Origin: Sanderia malayensis
Taxonomy: Eukaryota > Cnidaria > Scyphozoa > Semaeostomeae > Pelagiidae
Length of the DNA stretch: 64,000 nt
Direction: 5' to 3'
Assembly: GCA_013076295.1 (NCBI GenBank)
Contig: RQOL01000139.1
Coordinates: 1,302,001 to 1,366,000 of the forward strand
In this document: piece after piece, positions 43,290 to 56,312 of the stretch
Numbering within the stretch: position 1 is the first letter of the stretch
Layout: every line of letters starts with the position of its first letter
Notes under the pieces: generated by a model
Databases searched by the model: none
Told to the model about the DNA's origin: nothing
What the model saw: only the letters and a program-made list of their open reading frames with translations
Position numbers and translations under genes: made by a program

Positions 43290-44076
43290 AAATAAATACT
43301 ATACATACCTACATACATACCCCACATACTTACCTACATACATGCCCTACATACATACCCTATATACATACATACATACATACATACATACATACATACA
43401 TACATACCCTGCATACATACCTACATACACACCCTACAATACATACCCTGCAATACAAACCCCATCATACATACCCTACAATACAACCCTCCTGGCAATC
43501 GACCGACCCGCCAAGAAAATCCAAATTGTCTTCGTGTTTTTGTTAAGCCCTTCCCTCAACACAAAAAACGTGAGGTGAAACAAAACAAAACTCGTGCTAT
43601 TTTCTCCCAAAACAATTAAATAAAGGAAATACCTTGTCCCAATTGTCCACAGATTGTCGCCACCGATCCTGACAACAACTGACACGTCTTTACAGTTGAT
43701 TTCCGGCACGTATTCATGCTTCAACCCGAGCAACTTGCCGCCCGTTCAACCAAAAAAACACGTGTTTCTCAGTGCTCATTCTCCATCTCATTAAGTCGGT
43801 CCTCAGAATTTTCTAGAAAGTCGGAACACAAAATGGGCCATAACTCCAGAACCGCTTGGAGTAGAAATTAGCCAATTAGTTTAGTTTCATCAGCCCAATG
43901 CAGCGATCATTTCTGTACCAAATTGCACCCTTATTCGCACTCCGAAAAAAAGCCTTGGAGTGACAACGCCTGCTCCTTTGATCTCATTGTTTGGTCGAAC
44001 GTTGATTGTTGAAGAGACAATGGCCCATTGTTTGGCTTTTCCGGGTCACATGTCGACGTAGATTATATAATAGAGA
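43290..44076 (-). repeat. Satellite remnant and A-type Helitron 5' end
   Basis: 43290-43495 is CATAC/CCTACAATACA satellite. It joins CTGGCAATCGAC and then jumps directly to a GACCCGCCAAGAAAATC block that continues to 44076. In intact A elements these two points are about 850 bases apart, so an internal deletion at similar CAATCGA/AATCGACCC sequences is likely. 43510-44076 matches the last 570 bases of A elements, including TGACACGTCTTTACA, the TCTAGAAAGTCGGAACACAA palindrome-containing stretch and the CCCATTGTTTGG-type end. Confidence 0.7.
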
Positions 44077-46586
44077 CTACCCGGGGGCCCGGTCGTATCG
44101 CTCCCTTCCCAGAGCCCATCAAGTAAACAAAGCTTAATCTGGTTGGCACGCTTCGCACGCTGCATTCACTACCGCTCATGCCCATTCATACATACATACC
44201 TACATGCTATACCAACATACTATACTACTATAAAATCATGCTATACCTACTATACTACATGCTATACTACATACATACCAACATACTATACCAACATACT
44301 ATACTTACATACTATACTACATACCATACCAACATACTATACCTACATACATACATACCCTACAATACATACCCTACATTACGTACCCTACAATTCATAC
44401 CCTACAATACATACCCTACAATACATACCCTACAATACAAACCCGACAATACACACCCTACATAACACACCCTGTAATACATACCCTAGAATACACACCC
44501 TACAATACATACCCTACAATACATACCTTCCAATACATACCCTACAATAAATACCCTACAATACATACCTTGCAATACATACCCTACAATACATACCCTA
44601 CTATACATACCCTACAATACATACCCTACAATACATACCTTACAATACATACCCTACAATAACAATACATACTACCTACAAATACATACTCTACAATACA
44701 TACCCTACATAACATACCTACCATACATACCCTACAATACATACCCTACAATACATACCCTACCATACTTACCTTACAATACATACCCTACAATACATAC
44801 CTTACAATACTTACCCTACAATAAATACCCTACAATACATACCTTACAATAATACCCTACATACAATACCTAAACCTTACAATACATACCCTACAATACA
44901 TACCTTACAATACATATCCTACAATACAGACCTTACAATACATACCCTACAATACCTACCTTACAATACATACCCTAAAATACATACCCTACAATACATA
45001 CCCTACAATATATACCCTAAAATAAATACCCTACAATACATACCCTACAATACATACCCTACAATACATACCCTACAATACATGCCCTACAATACATGCC
45101 CTACAATACATACAATACAACGCAACATTTCTAAAGAAAGTAAAGGTGGGAGGTCGAATTCTCCCAATGGCAAGCGGCCACCCAGCGCCCGCCCTGCCAC
45201 CCCCCGGAAGCCGCTTTTGTAAGTTGATAGCTTCAGTGTGAAGTTTGAAAAAAAAGCCTTCAAAATTTAATCAATCCTGGAAAATTTAAACTCAATTTGT
45301 AATAAAAATTATATCAAACTATAGCTAAAAAAACAGTGAATCGGATAAAAACATTCACAATTCTTGACAGTGTTGTTTTTATTTTTAACTGAGCATTTGC
45401 TGCACCCAATTACAAAAGCCTTAAAACAATTTATTCATCAGCCAACTTTAAAAACACAAAAATTCCCCTAACCTGGTCAAAATTGGTCCATTTGAACTCA
45501 AATTACACAAACATGAAGCTGATACCCTGGCGAATAAGTATCGAAAATACTGGGGTGCATATGAAAGCTTTTCGCAATTTAGTTGGATATTTTGAAGTTC
45601 AAGACATAATTTTGTTGATCAAAAATAGCCGTGAGATCAAACCCCTGCAAAAAATAGCATTTAAAACACGATTCGCCAACTTTTAAATTAAATTAACGTG
45701 GTCAATTGTTTGTCCTACAGAACCAACGAAAATATCAAAATGAAGCCAATAGCCTGTAGAACATTTATCGAAAGTAATTGGGTGAAAAAAGCAAAGTTTT
45801 GGCAGGTCAAAAATTAATTTCCCGCGAGTGCAAAACACACACGTGTTGCGTGAAAATCTCGTGTTTTCCAGCAAAACCCAATCTGGGCTTAAAACTGTCC
45901 AAAAACAGAGGAAAATCGAGAAAACAAAAAAAACAACACCAGATAACTTTAGTTCTCGTGTAAATAAAAGTTATCGAAAGTCTAAATGGGCGAAATCGGC
46001 CCAGAACGACCCAAGAAAATCAAAATTGTCTTCGTGTTTTTGTTAGGCCCTCGAGCCGAAAGAAAAACGTTGAGGTGACACAAACAAAACTTGTGCTATT
46101 GTCATCCAAAAACAATTAATAAAAGAAATAGCTTGAAATATGTCCACGAATTGTCTCCACAGGTCTGACAACAATTGACACGTCTTTACAATTGATTTCC
46201 GGCACGTATTCACGTTTTAAACCTGAGCAGTTGCCGCCCGTTCAACTAAAAACACGTGTTTCTTCCCTGCTCGTTTTGCATCTCATTAACTCCGTCCTCG
46301 GAACTTTCTAGAAAGTCGGAACACAAAATGGGCCATAACTCCGGACCGTTGGAGTACAAATTAGCCACATACTTTGCTGTCATCAGCACAATGCAACAAT
46401 CATTTCTATCCCATTTCCACCTTATTGACCATCAGGAAAAGAAGCCTTTTTGATTACAACGAAATTCCTTTGATCCCATTGTTTGGTCGAACGTCGATTG
46501 TTTCAAAGACAATGGCGATTGTTCCGGAGACAATGGCCCATTGTGGAGCGTTTCCTGGTCATGATGTGATCATAGAATAGTATATA
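44077..46586 (-). mobile_element. Non-autonomous Helitron, diverged A type
   Basis: The 3' end at 44077 has a CCCGGGGGCCC...CCCAGAGCCC hairpin and one GCACGCTTCGCACGC module. A long 14-bp satellite (about 44180-45120) follows, then ACATTTCTAAAGAAAGTAAA and a body clearly related to, but diverged from, the A elements of the downstream array. The 5' end runs to 46586 (GTATATA side). Short ORFs in it are not conserved between copies. Confidence 0.7.
44180..45120. repeat. 14-bp satellite ACATACCCTACAAT
   Basis: Dozens of units of ACATACCCTACAAT occur with frequent single-base variants and unit-length slips. The minus strand is G-rich (ATTGTAGGGTATGT). Repetitive ORFs through it (HTLQYIPYNTYPTI type) are artefacts. 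Confidence 0.9.
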
Positions 46587-46788
46587 CTAGCCGTGGCCCG
46601 GTCGCTACGCTCCCTCCCCGGAGCCCCCCAAGCAACAAAAGTTTAATGTGTTGGCGCGCTTTGCGGGCTGCATTCGCTCCCGCTCATGCCCATGCATACA
46701 TTATACATACATACTAACTACATACATACATACCTACATACCTACATACCTACATACATACATACATACGTACATACATGAGCCGGGT
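46587..46788 (-). mobile_element. Orphan Helitron 3' end fragment
   Basis: About 200 bases: CTAG, the CGGTCGCTACGCTCCC hairpin, one GCGCGCTTTGCGGGC module, then CATAC repeats that run straight into the next element's 3' end at 46789. No body or 5' end remains. This is a truncated unit in the head-to-tail chain. Confidence 0.65.
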
Positions 46789-49700
46789 TCGGTCGCTTCG
46801 CTCCCTCCCCGGAGCCCGTCAAGTAAACAAAGCTTAATGTGGTTGGCGCGCTTCCCGCGCTGCATTCGCTACCGCTCATGCCCATACATACATACATACA
46901 TACACCTACATACCCTACAATACATACCGACCCTTAATACATACCCTACAATAATACCCTACAATACATATCCTACAATACATACCCTACAATAAATACC
47001 CTACAATACATACCCTATCAATACATACCCTAACAATACATATCCTACAATAATACCCTACAATAAATACCCTACAATACATACCCTACAATACATACCT
47101 ACATAAATACCCTACAATACATATACCCTACAATACATACCTACAATAAATACCCTACAATACATCCTTACATACTTACCCTACAATACATACCCTACAA
47201 TACATACTACAATACATACCCTACAATACATACCCTACAATAAATACCCCACAATACATACCTTACAATACATACCCTACAATACATATCCTACAATACA
47301 AACCCTACAATAAATACCCTACAATACATACCTTGTAAATACCCTAAATACATACCCTACAATACATACCCTCATTACATACCCTACAATACATACCTTA
47401 CAACACATACCCTACAATACATACCCTACAATACATACCCTACTTACATACCCTACAATACATACCCTACAATAAATACCCTACAATAAATACCCTACAA
47501 ATACATACCCTACAATACATACCCTACATTACATACCCTACAATACATACCTTACAATACATACCCTACGATACATACCCTACAATACATACCCTACATT
47601 ACATACCCTACAATACAACCATATAAATACCCTACAATACATATCCCACAATACACACCCTACAATAAATACCCTACAATACATACACCACAATAAATAC
47701 CCTATAATAAATACCCTACAACACATACCCTATAATACAGACCCTACAATACATACCTTGCAATACATACCCTACAATATATACCCTACAATACATACCC
47801 TACAATACATACCCTACAATACATACCCTACAATAAATACCCTACAATACATACCCTACATTACATACCCTACAATACATACCCTACAATAAATACCCTA
47901 CAATACATACCCTATAATACATACCCTACAATACATACCTTAAAATACATACCCTACAATACATTGCCTACATACACCCTACAATACAGACCCTACAATA
48001 CATACCCTACAATACAATACCCTACAATACATACCCTACAATACATACCCTACAATACATACCTTACAATACATACCCTACAATACATACCCTACAATAC
48101 ATACCCTACATTACATACCCTACAATACATACCTTACAATACATAACCTACAATACATACCCTACAATACATACCCTACATTACATACCCTACAATACAT
48201 ACCTTACAATACATATCCTACAATACATACCCTACAATACATACCCCACAATACATACCCTACAATACCAACCCTACAATACATACCTACAATACATACC
48301 CTGCAATACATACCCCTAATACATACCCTACAATACATACCTACAATACATACCCTATATACATACCCTACAATACATACCTTACAATACATACCCTACA
48401 ATATATACCCTACAATACATACCCTACAATACATACCCTACAATACATACCCTATACATATAAAGGTACTACTATGCCCACCCTACTATAAATACCCTAC
48501 TATAAATACCCTACTATACCTACCTTACTATACATACTACGACGTAACATTTCTAAAGAAAGTAAAGGTGGGAGGTCGAATCTTCCCCCTAGCAAGCGCC
48601 CGCGCCTACACTGCTCCCTGAAAGCCGTTTCTGAAAGTTGATAATTTCAGTGTGAAGTTTGAAAAAAAAATAGTTACTTTCAAAAACCTAATCCATCCTG
48701 GAAAATTTAAACTCAATCTGTAATAAAAATATATCAAACTGTAGCTAAGGAAACAGCGAACACGTTGCAAATAGTCTCATCTCTTAACTAAATAATACTG
48801 AATTCTTAGAGACCATTTAGTGGAAGTGGTTTGAATGAAATTTCGGAGCCGTGCAAAAAGCAAAACCTCTGAACACACTTTAGCAAGTAAAAATAGTATT
48901 TACCGTCGCAAATAGTGACCCAGTTGAACTAAAAAAACCCAACATGAAGGTAATATGTTGGGAACAATTATCAAAAGTGTTTGGGCAAAAAATTAGCAAT
49001 TGTGGCAGGCTGAAATTGAATTTTTGCAAATGCAAAAACAACGCGTGTTGCGTGAAAAATTGCTCCTTCCCGAGTGAAAAGCAACTTTGTTGGAAATCGT
49101 AAAAAACAACAACAAAACAAAAAAAAACAACACATTATTTTAGTTGTGTTATCAGACAACACTTGTCAAAAATTAACATGGGGAAAATCGTGCAAATAGG
49201 GCCGGAAAAATTCAAAACTTTGACCATGGCCTAAGCGTTGTTAGCATGCCGAAGCAACAATGGCGGTCGCCTGTTACAAAACCTAAACCTACAACTATTT
49301 CATTCAAAAAAACAAAACAAAGCTATCACCTGTGTTCTCTCTTGTTTCCTGCAACTCTCCATGGGTCTTCCAAACAATTAAGAGCTCTTTACAAAGATAA
49401 TTCAGCTGGTAAAACACTTTGAAAGGCGCCCACCTCACTTTTTGTGTACAAAACAAAAACATGCGTCTTCTCCAAAAGTACTTGCTGCCTGCCGAGGGCA
49501 AATTTGCATGATAACGAAAAACGCGTCACTGTTCACGTGAAGTTGCGAAAGAGCCAATCAAATTGCAGGAAAAGGCGAAACGGGTCACGTGAAGAGCGAA
49601 TACTCTTTTCGAAAATGGAGTCGGGGACCCTAACTTGGAAGTTTCGCAAGCGTGAACCGTCGTTTTTTCGTGATAGCAAAATTAGTGGAATAATTAATGG

Positions 49701-49946
49701 GATAACTCAAAAATTCTTTTAAAATAGGCTTCCAAAAATAGATAACTTTTGACTGCTCAAGAAACGGAGGCTTTCCATGCAAGTGCCAACCTTGTCCTCC
49801 TCCATTCAAAAAAGCCTTGTTGATTACACGGTTCGCCGTTTCGGCCCATTGTTTTCGGGTGTTCGACCTATTGTTTCGGGTCGAATCTATTGTTTTTCGC
49901 AGGGAAAATGCGTTATCACGTGACTCCGTAGAATAGTAATATTAGA
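46789..49946 (-). mobile_element. Non-autonomous Helitron, B body with CCGGGG-type 3' end
   Basis: The 3' hairpin end (CGGTCGCTTCGCTCCCTCCCC) and one module begin it. Then comes the largest satellite of the window (46880-48475), the ACATTTCTAAAGAAAGTAAAG junction, and a body that matches the downstream B elements from TCGAATCTTCCCCCTAGCAA onward. The 5' end is at 49946 (minus strand TCTAATATTACTATTC) with TCACGTGAC just inside. It is probably close to the ancestral form of B before its 3' part was replaced. Confidence 0.75.
46880..48475. repeat. Expanded 14-bp satellite (about 1.6 kb)
   Basis: Over 100 units of ACATACCCTACAAT with variants ACATACCTTACAAT, AAATACCCTACAAT and ACATTACATACCCT. 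Local higher-order blocks repeat, as around 48010-48230. No unique spacer sequences, so not a CRISPR-like array. Confidence 0.92.
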
Positions 49947-51981
49947 CTAGCCGGGGGCTCGGTCGCTACGCTCCCTCCCCGGAGCCTCCCAAGCAACAAA
50001 AGTTTAATCTGGTTGGCGCGCTTCGCGTGCTGCATTCGCTGCCGCTCATGCCCTTACATACATACATACCCTAAAATACATACCCTAAACTACATAGCCT
50101 ACAATACATACCCTACACTACATACGCTACATAAAATACCTTACAATACATACCCTACTATACATACCGTAGTATACCCTACAATACATACCCTACAATA
50201 CATACCCTACAATGCATACCCTACAATACATACCCTACAATACATACTCTACAATACATACCCTACAATACATACCCTACAATATATACCCTACAATACA
50301 AACCCTACAATACATACCCTACATAACAGACCCTACTATACATACCCTACAATACATACCCTACAATACAAACCCTACAATACATACCCTACATAACATA
50401 CCCTACATAACATACCCTACTATACATACCCTACATAACATACCCTACATAACATACCCTACATAACATACCTACTATACATACCCTACAATACATACTA
50501 CGACGTAACATTTCTAAAGAAGGTAAAGGTGGGAGGTCGGATCCTCCCCCCTGGCAATCGAGCGCCAGCGCCCACCCTGCCGCCCCCCTGAAAGCCGCTT
50601 CCGAAGGTTGATAGCTTCAGTGTGAAGTTTGAAAAAAAAAGTTGCCTTCAAAAATTTAATCAATCCTGGAAAATTTAAACCCAATCTCTAATAAAAATTA
50701 TATCAAACTGTAGCTAAGAAAACAGTGAATCCGATAAAAATATTCACATTTCTTAACAGTGTTGTTTTGAATTTTAAGCGAGTATTTAGTGCAGCCCAAG
50801 ACAAAAGCCGAGAAAAAATTTATTCATCAGCCAACTTTAAAAACACAAAATTTCCCCTAACTTGGTCAAAATTTGTCCATTTTAACTCAAATTACACCAA
50901 CATGAAGCTGATACCCTGTCAAATAAGTATCGAAAGTAATTGGGTGCATTTGAAATGCTTTTCGCAAAATTAGTTGGGTATTTTTGAAGTTCAAGACATG
51001 ATTTTCTTGATCAAAAATAGCCATGAAATCAAACCCCTGCAAAAAATAGCAATTTAAACACGATTCACCAACTTTCAAATTCAATTAGCGTGGCCAATTT
51101 TTGTCCTACACCCCACGAAAACATCAACATGAAGCTAATAGCTTGGCAAACATTTATCGAAAGTATTTGGGTGAAAGAAACAAAATTTGGCAGGTTAAAT
51201 ATTAATTTTCGCAAATGCAAAACACACCCGTGTTGCTTGAAAATTTCGTATTTTCCAGCAAAAGCCAAACTCGGCTAAAACTGTCCAAAAACAGAAGAAA
51301 ATCGACAAAGCAAAAAAACAAAGCCAGATATCTTTAGTTCTCGTGTAAATAAACAATTATCGAAAATTTATATGGAGAGAATCGACCCAGAACGACCCAA
51401 GAAAATCAAAATTGTCTTCGTGTTTTGGTTAGGCCCTCGAGCCGAAAGAAAAACGTGAGGTTAAACAAAACAAAACTCGTGCTATTTTAACCCAAAAACA
51501 ATTGAATAAAAGAAATACCTTGTCTCAATTATCCACACATTGTCTCCACAGGTCCTGACAACAATTGACACGTCTTTACAATTGATTTCCGGCACGTATT
51601 CACGCTTAAACGTGAGCAACTTGCCGCCCATTCAACTAAAAAACACGTGCTTCTTCAGGCTCGTTTTGCATCTCATTTACTGTGTCCTCGGAACTTTCTA
51701 GAAAGTCGGAACACAATATTGGCCATAACTTCGGAACCGCTTGGAGTAGAAATTAGCCACATACCTTACTTCGGTCAGCACAATGCAGCGATCATTTCTG
51801 TACCAATTTGCACCCTTATTCGCACCCCAAAAAAGCCTTCATGATATCAAGCCCCGCTCCTTTGATCCCATTGTTTGGTCGAAGGTTGCCATTGTTTGGT
51901 TGAACGTCGATTGTTCCGGACAGAATGGCCCATTGTGGAGCGCTTCCTGGTCACGTGTGATCGTAGAATAGTATATTTAGA
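49947..51981 (-). mobile_element. Array unit 1, A-type Helitron (2035 bp)
   Basis: The 3' end is CTAG at 49947, with a CCGGGG/CCCCGG stem around CTCGGTCGCTACGCTCCCT. Next come one GCGCGCTTCGCGTGC module, 14-bp satellite (about 50060-50495), the ACATTTCTAAAGAAGGTAAA junction and a 1.45 kb AT-rich body. The 5' end is at 51981 (TCTAAATATACTATTC on the minus strand), with TCACGTGTG just inside. Recurring ORFs of 62-82 codons exist in every copy but show no recognisable domain and no sign of being genes. Confidence 0.8.
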
Positions 51982-54249
51982 CTGGGGGTCATCACTCGCT
52001 TCGCTCGTTCGCCCCAGCCCGTCAAGTAAAAAAAGTTCAATCTGGTTGGCGCGCTGCACTCGCTCCGCTTGCGCCCATCGATTAGATTGGCTCGCTCCGC
52101 TCGCCTAATAGTGTGTTATCAAGAACCGGTGATTGGATGGCCCGCCCTGTATTTACTCGCGCTCATGCCCCGTCCAATTGATTGGTTTGCTGCGCTCGCC
52201 TGATAGTCTGTTGTTGAGATTAGTTAACTGGTTGGTACGCATGCGCGTGTTCTATTCGCTTTTGCTTATGCTTTCAATAATATAGCACACTTTTGGGGGT
52301 GTATGAATAGAGATTGACAGATTAGCCTTGTTTTGAGAAATGTAGCCTCGTATTGGTGAACAGGCAAAAATGGATCATATAGTGGGAATAGACCTCTGAA
52401 AACACAATACTTTTGGTGAAAGGTTAGTGAAAAGCTAATTAATGTAACTCGTAAGTTAACTTAGATTTGACTAATATACATAGGTCATAACAGATGAGGT
52501 TTGATATTGGGCAAGAATTTCATTTGAATCAAAATGATGTAGGTAATACATTGTCATTTTAGCAGTTTCCCATTTCAGTCAATTATTATGAGGCAATAGC
52601 CTGTCGCAAAATGCTAGTGGAATTAAAATGTGATTGAAACTTACATAGACAGAATTCTCTTTCCATGAGTTTGTTAAGGATTCCATTGACTTTTCATATA
52701 TTGTAGTAAATGTTTGTTTGAGCCATTTGACAATTGCATGGTGTGAATAGCAAACATTAGTGACATTGACAGCTTTGGTTCAGCACTTCAGCATTTGTTT
52801 CACTAAATATCATATGGGAAAAAAGAAATAATTAATAGTGCCAAATAATACAGGACAATAGAACAGTATGATAGGTCGAATCTTCCCCCTAGCAAGCGAC
52901 CACCCGCGCCTACGCTGCTCCCTGAAAGCCGTTTCTGAAAGTTGATAATTTCAGTGTGAAGTTTGAAAAAAAATAGTTACTTTCAAAAACCTAATCCATC
53001 CTGGAAAATTTAAAATCAATCTGTAATTAAAATATATCAAACTGTAGCTAAGGAAACAGCGAACACGTTGCAAATAGTCTCATCTCGTAACTAAATAATA
53101 CTGAATTCTTAGAGACCATTTAGTGGAAGTGGTTTGAATGAAATTTCGGAGCCGTGCAAAAAGCAAAACCTCTGAACACACTTTAGCAAGTAAAATAGTA
53201 TTTACCGTCGCAAATAGTGACCCAGTTGAACTAAAAAAACCCAACATGAAGGTAATATGTTGGGGAACAATTATCAAAAGTGTTTGGGCAAAAAATTAGC
53301 AATTGTGGCAGGCTGAAATTGAATTTTTGCAAATGCAAATACAACGCGTGTTGCGTGAAAAATTGTTCCTTCCCCAGTGAAAAGCAACTTTGTTGGAAAT
53401 CGTAAAAAAACAACAACAAAAAAAAAAAAAACAACACATTATTTTAGTTGTGTTATCAGACAACACTTGTCAAAAATTAACATGGGGAAAATCGTGCAAA
53501 TAGGGCCGGAAAAATTCAAAACTTTGACCATGGCCTAAGCGTTGTTAGCATGCCGAAGCAACAATGGCGGTCGCCTGTTACAAAACCTAAACCTACAACT
53601 ATTTCATTCAAAAAAACAAAACAAAGCTATCACCTGTGTTCTCTCTTGTTTCCTGCAACTCTCCATGGGTCTTCCAAACAATTAAGAGCTCTTTACAAAG
53701 ATAATTCAGCTGGTAAAACACTTTGAAAGGCGCCCACCTCACTTTTTGTGTACAAAACAAAAACATGCGTCTTCTCCAAAAGTACTTGCTGCCTGCGAGG
53801 GCAAATTTGCATGATAACGAAAAACGCGTCACTGTTCACGTGAAGTTGCGAAAGAGCCAATCAAATTGCAGGAAAAGGCGAAACGGGTCACGTGAAGAGC
53901 GAATACTCTTTTCGAAAATGGAGTCGGGGACCCTAACTTGGAAGTTTCGCAAGCGTGAACCGTCGTTTTTTCGTGATAGCAAAATTAGTGGAATAATTAA
54001 TGGGATAACTCAAAAATTCTTTTAAAATAGGCTTCCAAAAATAGATAACTTTTGACTGCTCAAGAAACGGAGGCTTTCCATGCAAGTGCCAACCTTGTCC
54101 TCCTCCATTCAAAAAAGCCTTGTTGATTACACGGTTCGCCGTTTCGGCCCATTGTTTTCGGGTGTTCGACCTATTGTTTCGGGTCGAATCTATTGTTTTT
54201 CGCAGGGAAAATGCGTTATCACGTGACTCCGTAGAATAGTAATATTAGA
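51982..54249 (-). mobile_element. Array unit 2, chimeric B-type Helitron (2268 bp)
   Basis: The 3' end is of the other kind (GGGGTCATCACTCGCTTCGC, ending CCCAG on the minus strand), related to solo copies D and E. About 300 bases of hairpin-module repeats follow, then about 580 bases unique to B. From about 52873 the sequence becomes the B body of 48575-49946, in the middle of GGTCGAATCTTCC. The 5' end is at 54249. It starts exactly where unit 1 ends, and unit 3 starts at 54250. Confidence 0.8.
52290..52872 (-). other. Segment unique to B elements, possible captured DNA
   Basis: This sequence occurs only in the three B units (also about 56620-57205 and 60953-61540). On the minus strand an open stretch reads AVNVTNVCYSHHAIVKWLKQ and MESLTNSWKENSVY, then meets GTAAGT, a good splice donor. 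That is what a captured host exon would look like. I do not recognise the protein, and the ORF is only about 45 codons, so chance is not excluded. Confidence 0.35.
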
Positions 54250-56312
54250 CTAGCCGGGGGCTCGGTCGCTACGCTCCCTCCCCGGAGCCTCCAAGCAACA
54301 AAAGTTTAATCTGGTTGGCGCTTCGCGTGCTGCATTCGCTGCCGCTCATGCCCTTACATACATACATACCCTAAAATACATACCCTAAACTACATAGCCT
54401 ACAATACATACCCTACACTACATACGCTACATAAAATACCTTACAATACATACCCTACTATACATACCGTAGTATACATACCCTACAATACATACCCTAC
54501 AATACATACCCAATGCATACCCTACAATACATACCCTACAATACATACTCTACAATACATACCCTACAATACATACCCTACAATATATACCCTACAATAC
54601 AAACCCTACAATACATACCCTACATAACAGACCCTACTATACATACCCTACAATACATACCCTACAATACAAACCCTACAATACATACCCTACATAACAT
54701 ACCCTACATAACATACCCTACATAACATACCCTACTATACATACCCTACATAACATACCCTACATAACATACCCTACATAACATACCCTACATAACATAC
54801 CCTACATAACATACCCTACAATACATACTACGACGTAACATTTCTAAAGAAGGTAAAGGTGGGAGGTCGGATCCTCCCCCTGGCAATCGAGCGCCCAGCG
54901 CCCACCCTGCCGCCCCCCTGAAAGCCGCTTCCGAAGGTTGATAGCTTCAGTGTGAAGTTTGAAAAAAAAAGTTGCCTTCAAAAATTTAATCAATCCTGGA
55001 AAATTTAAACCCAATCTCTAATAAAAATTATATCAAACTGTAGCTAAGAAAACAGTGAATCCGATAAAAATATTCACATTTCTTAACAGTGTTGTTTTGA
55101 ATTTTAAGCGAGTATTTAGTGCAGCCCAAGACAAAAGCCGAGAAAAAATTTATTCATCAGCCAACTTTAAAAACACAAAATTTCCCCTAACTTGGTCAAA
55201 ATTTGTCCATTTTAACTCAAATTACACCAACATGAAGCTGATACCCTGTCAAATAAGTATCGAAAGTAATTGGGTGCATTTGAAATGCTTTTCGCAAAAT
55301 TAGTTGGGTATTTTGAAGTTCAAGACATGATTTTCTTGATCAAAAATAGCCATGAAATCAAACCCCTGCAAAAAATAGCAATTTAAACACGATTCACCAA
55401 CTTTCAAATTCAATTAGCGTGGCCAATTTTGTCCTACACACCCCACGAAAACATCAACATGAAGCTAATAGCTTGGCAAACATTTATCGAAAGTATTTGG
55501 GTGAAAGAAACAAAATTTGGCAGGTTAAATATTAATTTTCGCAAATGCAAAACACACCCGTGTTGCTTGAAAATTTCGTATTTTCCAGCAAAAGCCAAAC
55601 TCGGCTAAAACTGTCCAAAAACAGAAGAAAATCGACAAAGCAAAAAAACAAAGCCAGATATCTTTAGTTCTCGTGTAAATAAACAATTATCGAAAATTTA
55701 TATGGAGAGAATCGACCCAGAACGACCCAAGAAAATCAAAATTGTCTTCGTGTTTTGGTTAGGCCCTCGAGCCGAAAGAAAAACGTGAGGTTAAACAAAA
55801 CAAAACTCGTGCTATTTTAACCCAAAAACAATTGAATAAAAGAAATACCTTGTCTCAATTATCCACACATTGTCTCCACAGGTCCTGACAACAATTGACA
55901 CGTCTTTACAATTGATTTCCGGCACGTATTCACGCTTAAACGTGAGCAACTTGCCGCCCATTCAACTAAAAAAACACGTGCTTCTTCAGGCTCGTTTTGC
56001 ATCTCATTTACTGTGTCCTCGGAACTTTCTAGAAAGTCGGAACACAATATTGGCCATAACTTCGGAACCGCTTGGAGTAGAAATTAGCCACATACCTTAC
56101 TTCGGTCAGCACAATGCAGCGATCATTTCTGTACCAATTTGCACCCTTATTCGCACCCAAAAAAAGCCTTCATGATATCAAGCCCCGCTCCTTTGATCCC
56201 ATTGTTTGGTCGAAGGTTGCCATTGTTTGGTTGAACGTCGATTGTTCCGGACAGAATGGCCCATTGTGGAGCGCTTCCTGGTCACGTGTGATCGTAGAAT
56301 AGTATATTTAGA
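54250..56312 (-). mobile_element. Array unit 3, A-type Helitron (2063 bp)
   Basis: Nearly identical to 49947-51981. Most differences are in satellite unit number (about 54355-54830) and single-base indels in homopolymers. The ends abut unit 2 and unit 4 with no extra bases. Confidence 0.8.

Larger units (their letters stand above)
34676..44076 (-). mobile_element. Protein-coding Helitron (degraded autonomous candidate)
   Basis: The minus-strand order is 5' terminus (TCTCTATTATATAATC at 44076, with an ACATGTGACC E-box-like site), 570 bp shared with A-type 5' ends, a satellite remnant, a long non-coding leader, a coding region from ATG 40459 to about 35020, then hairpin-module repeats and a 3' end at 34676. 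Boundaries are inferred from shared termini. The 5' block could instead belong to a separate non-autonomous copy, since a 5S-SINE and satellite intervene. Helitrons move by rolling-circle replication using an HUH Rep fused to a 5'-3' helicase. The open frame has several stops and the helicase is truncated, so it is inactive. Confidence 0.6.

Noticed and set aside
43342..48146. Long repetitive ORFs of the HTLQYIPYNTYPTI type
   Set aside because: They are read-through of the 14-bp satellite in all frames. Length follows satellite slips, and there is no start context or conservation.
46880..48475. CRISPR-like array
   Set aside because: Units are contiguous 14-mers without unique spacers, in an intron-containing animal-type sequence.
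50725..50973. 82-codon ORF repeated in every A unit as a possible gene
   Set aside because: Its identity between copies follows from whole-unit duplication. The diverged copy at 44-46.6 kb does not keep the frame, and no domain is seen.
53723..54025. 92-106-codon ORF recurring in B units and copy D
   Set aside because: Frames change length with single-base indels between copies, and the D version differs at both ends. Non-coding Helitron body is the simpler reading.
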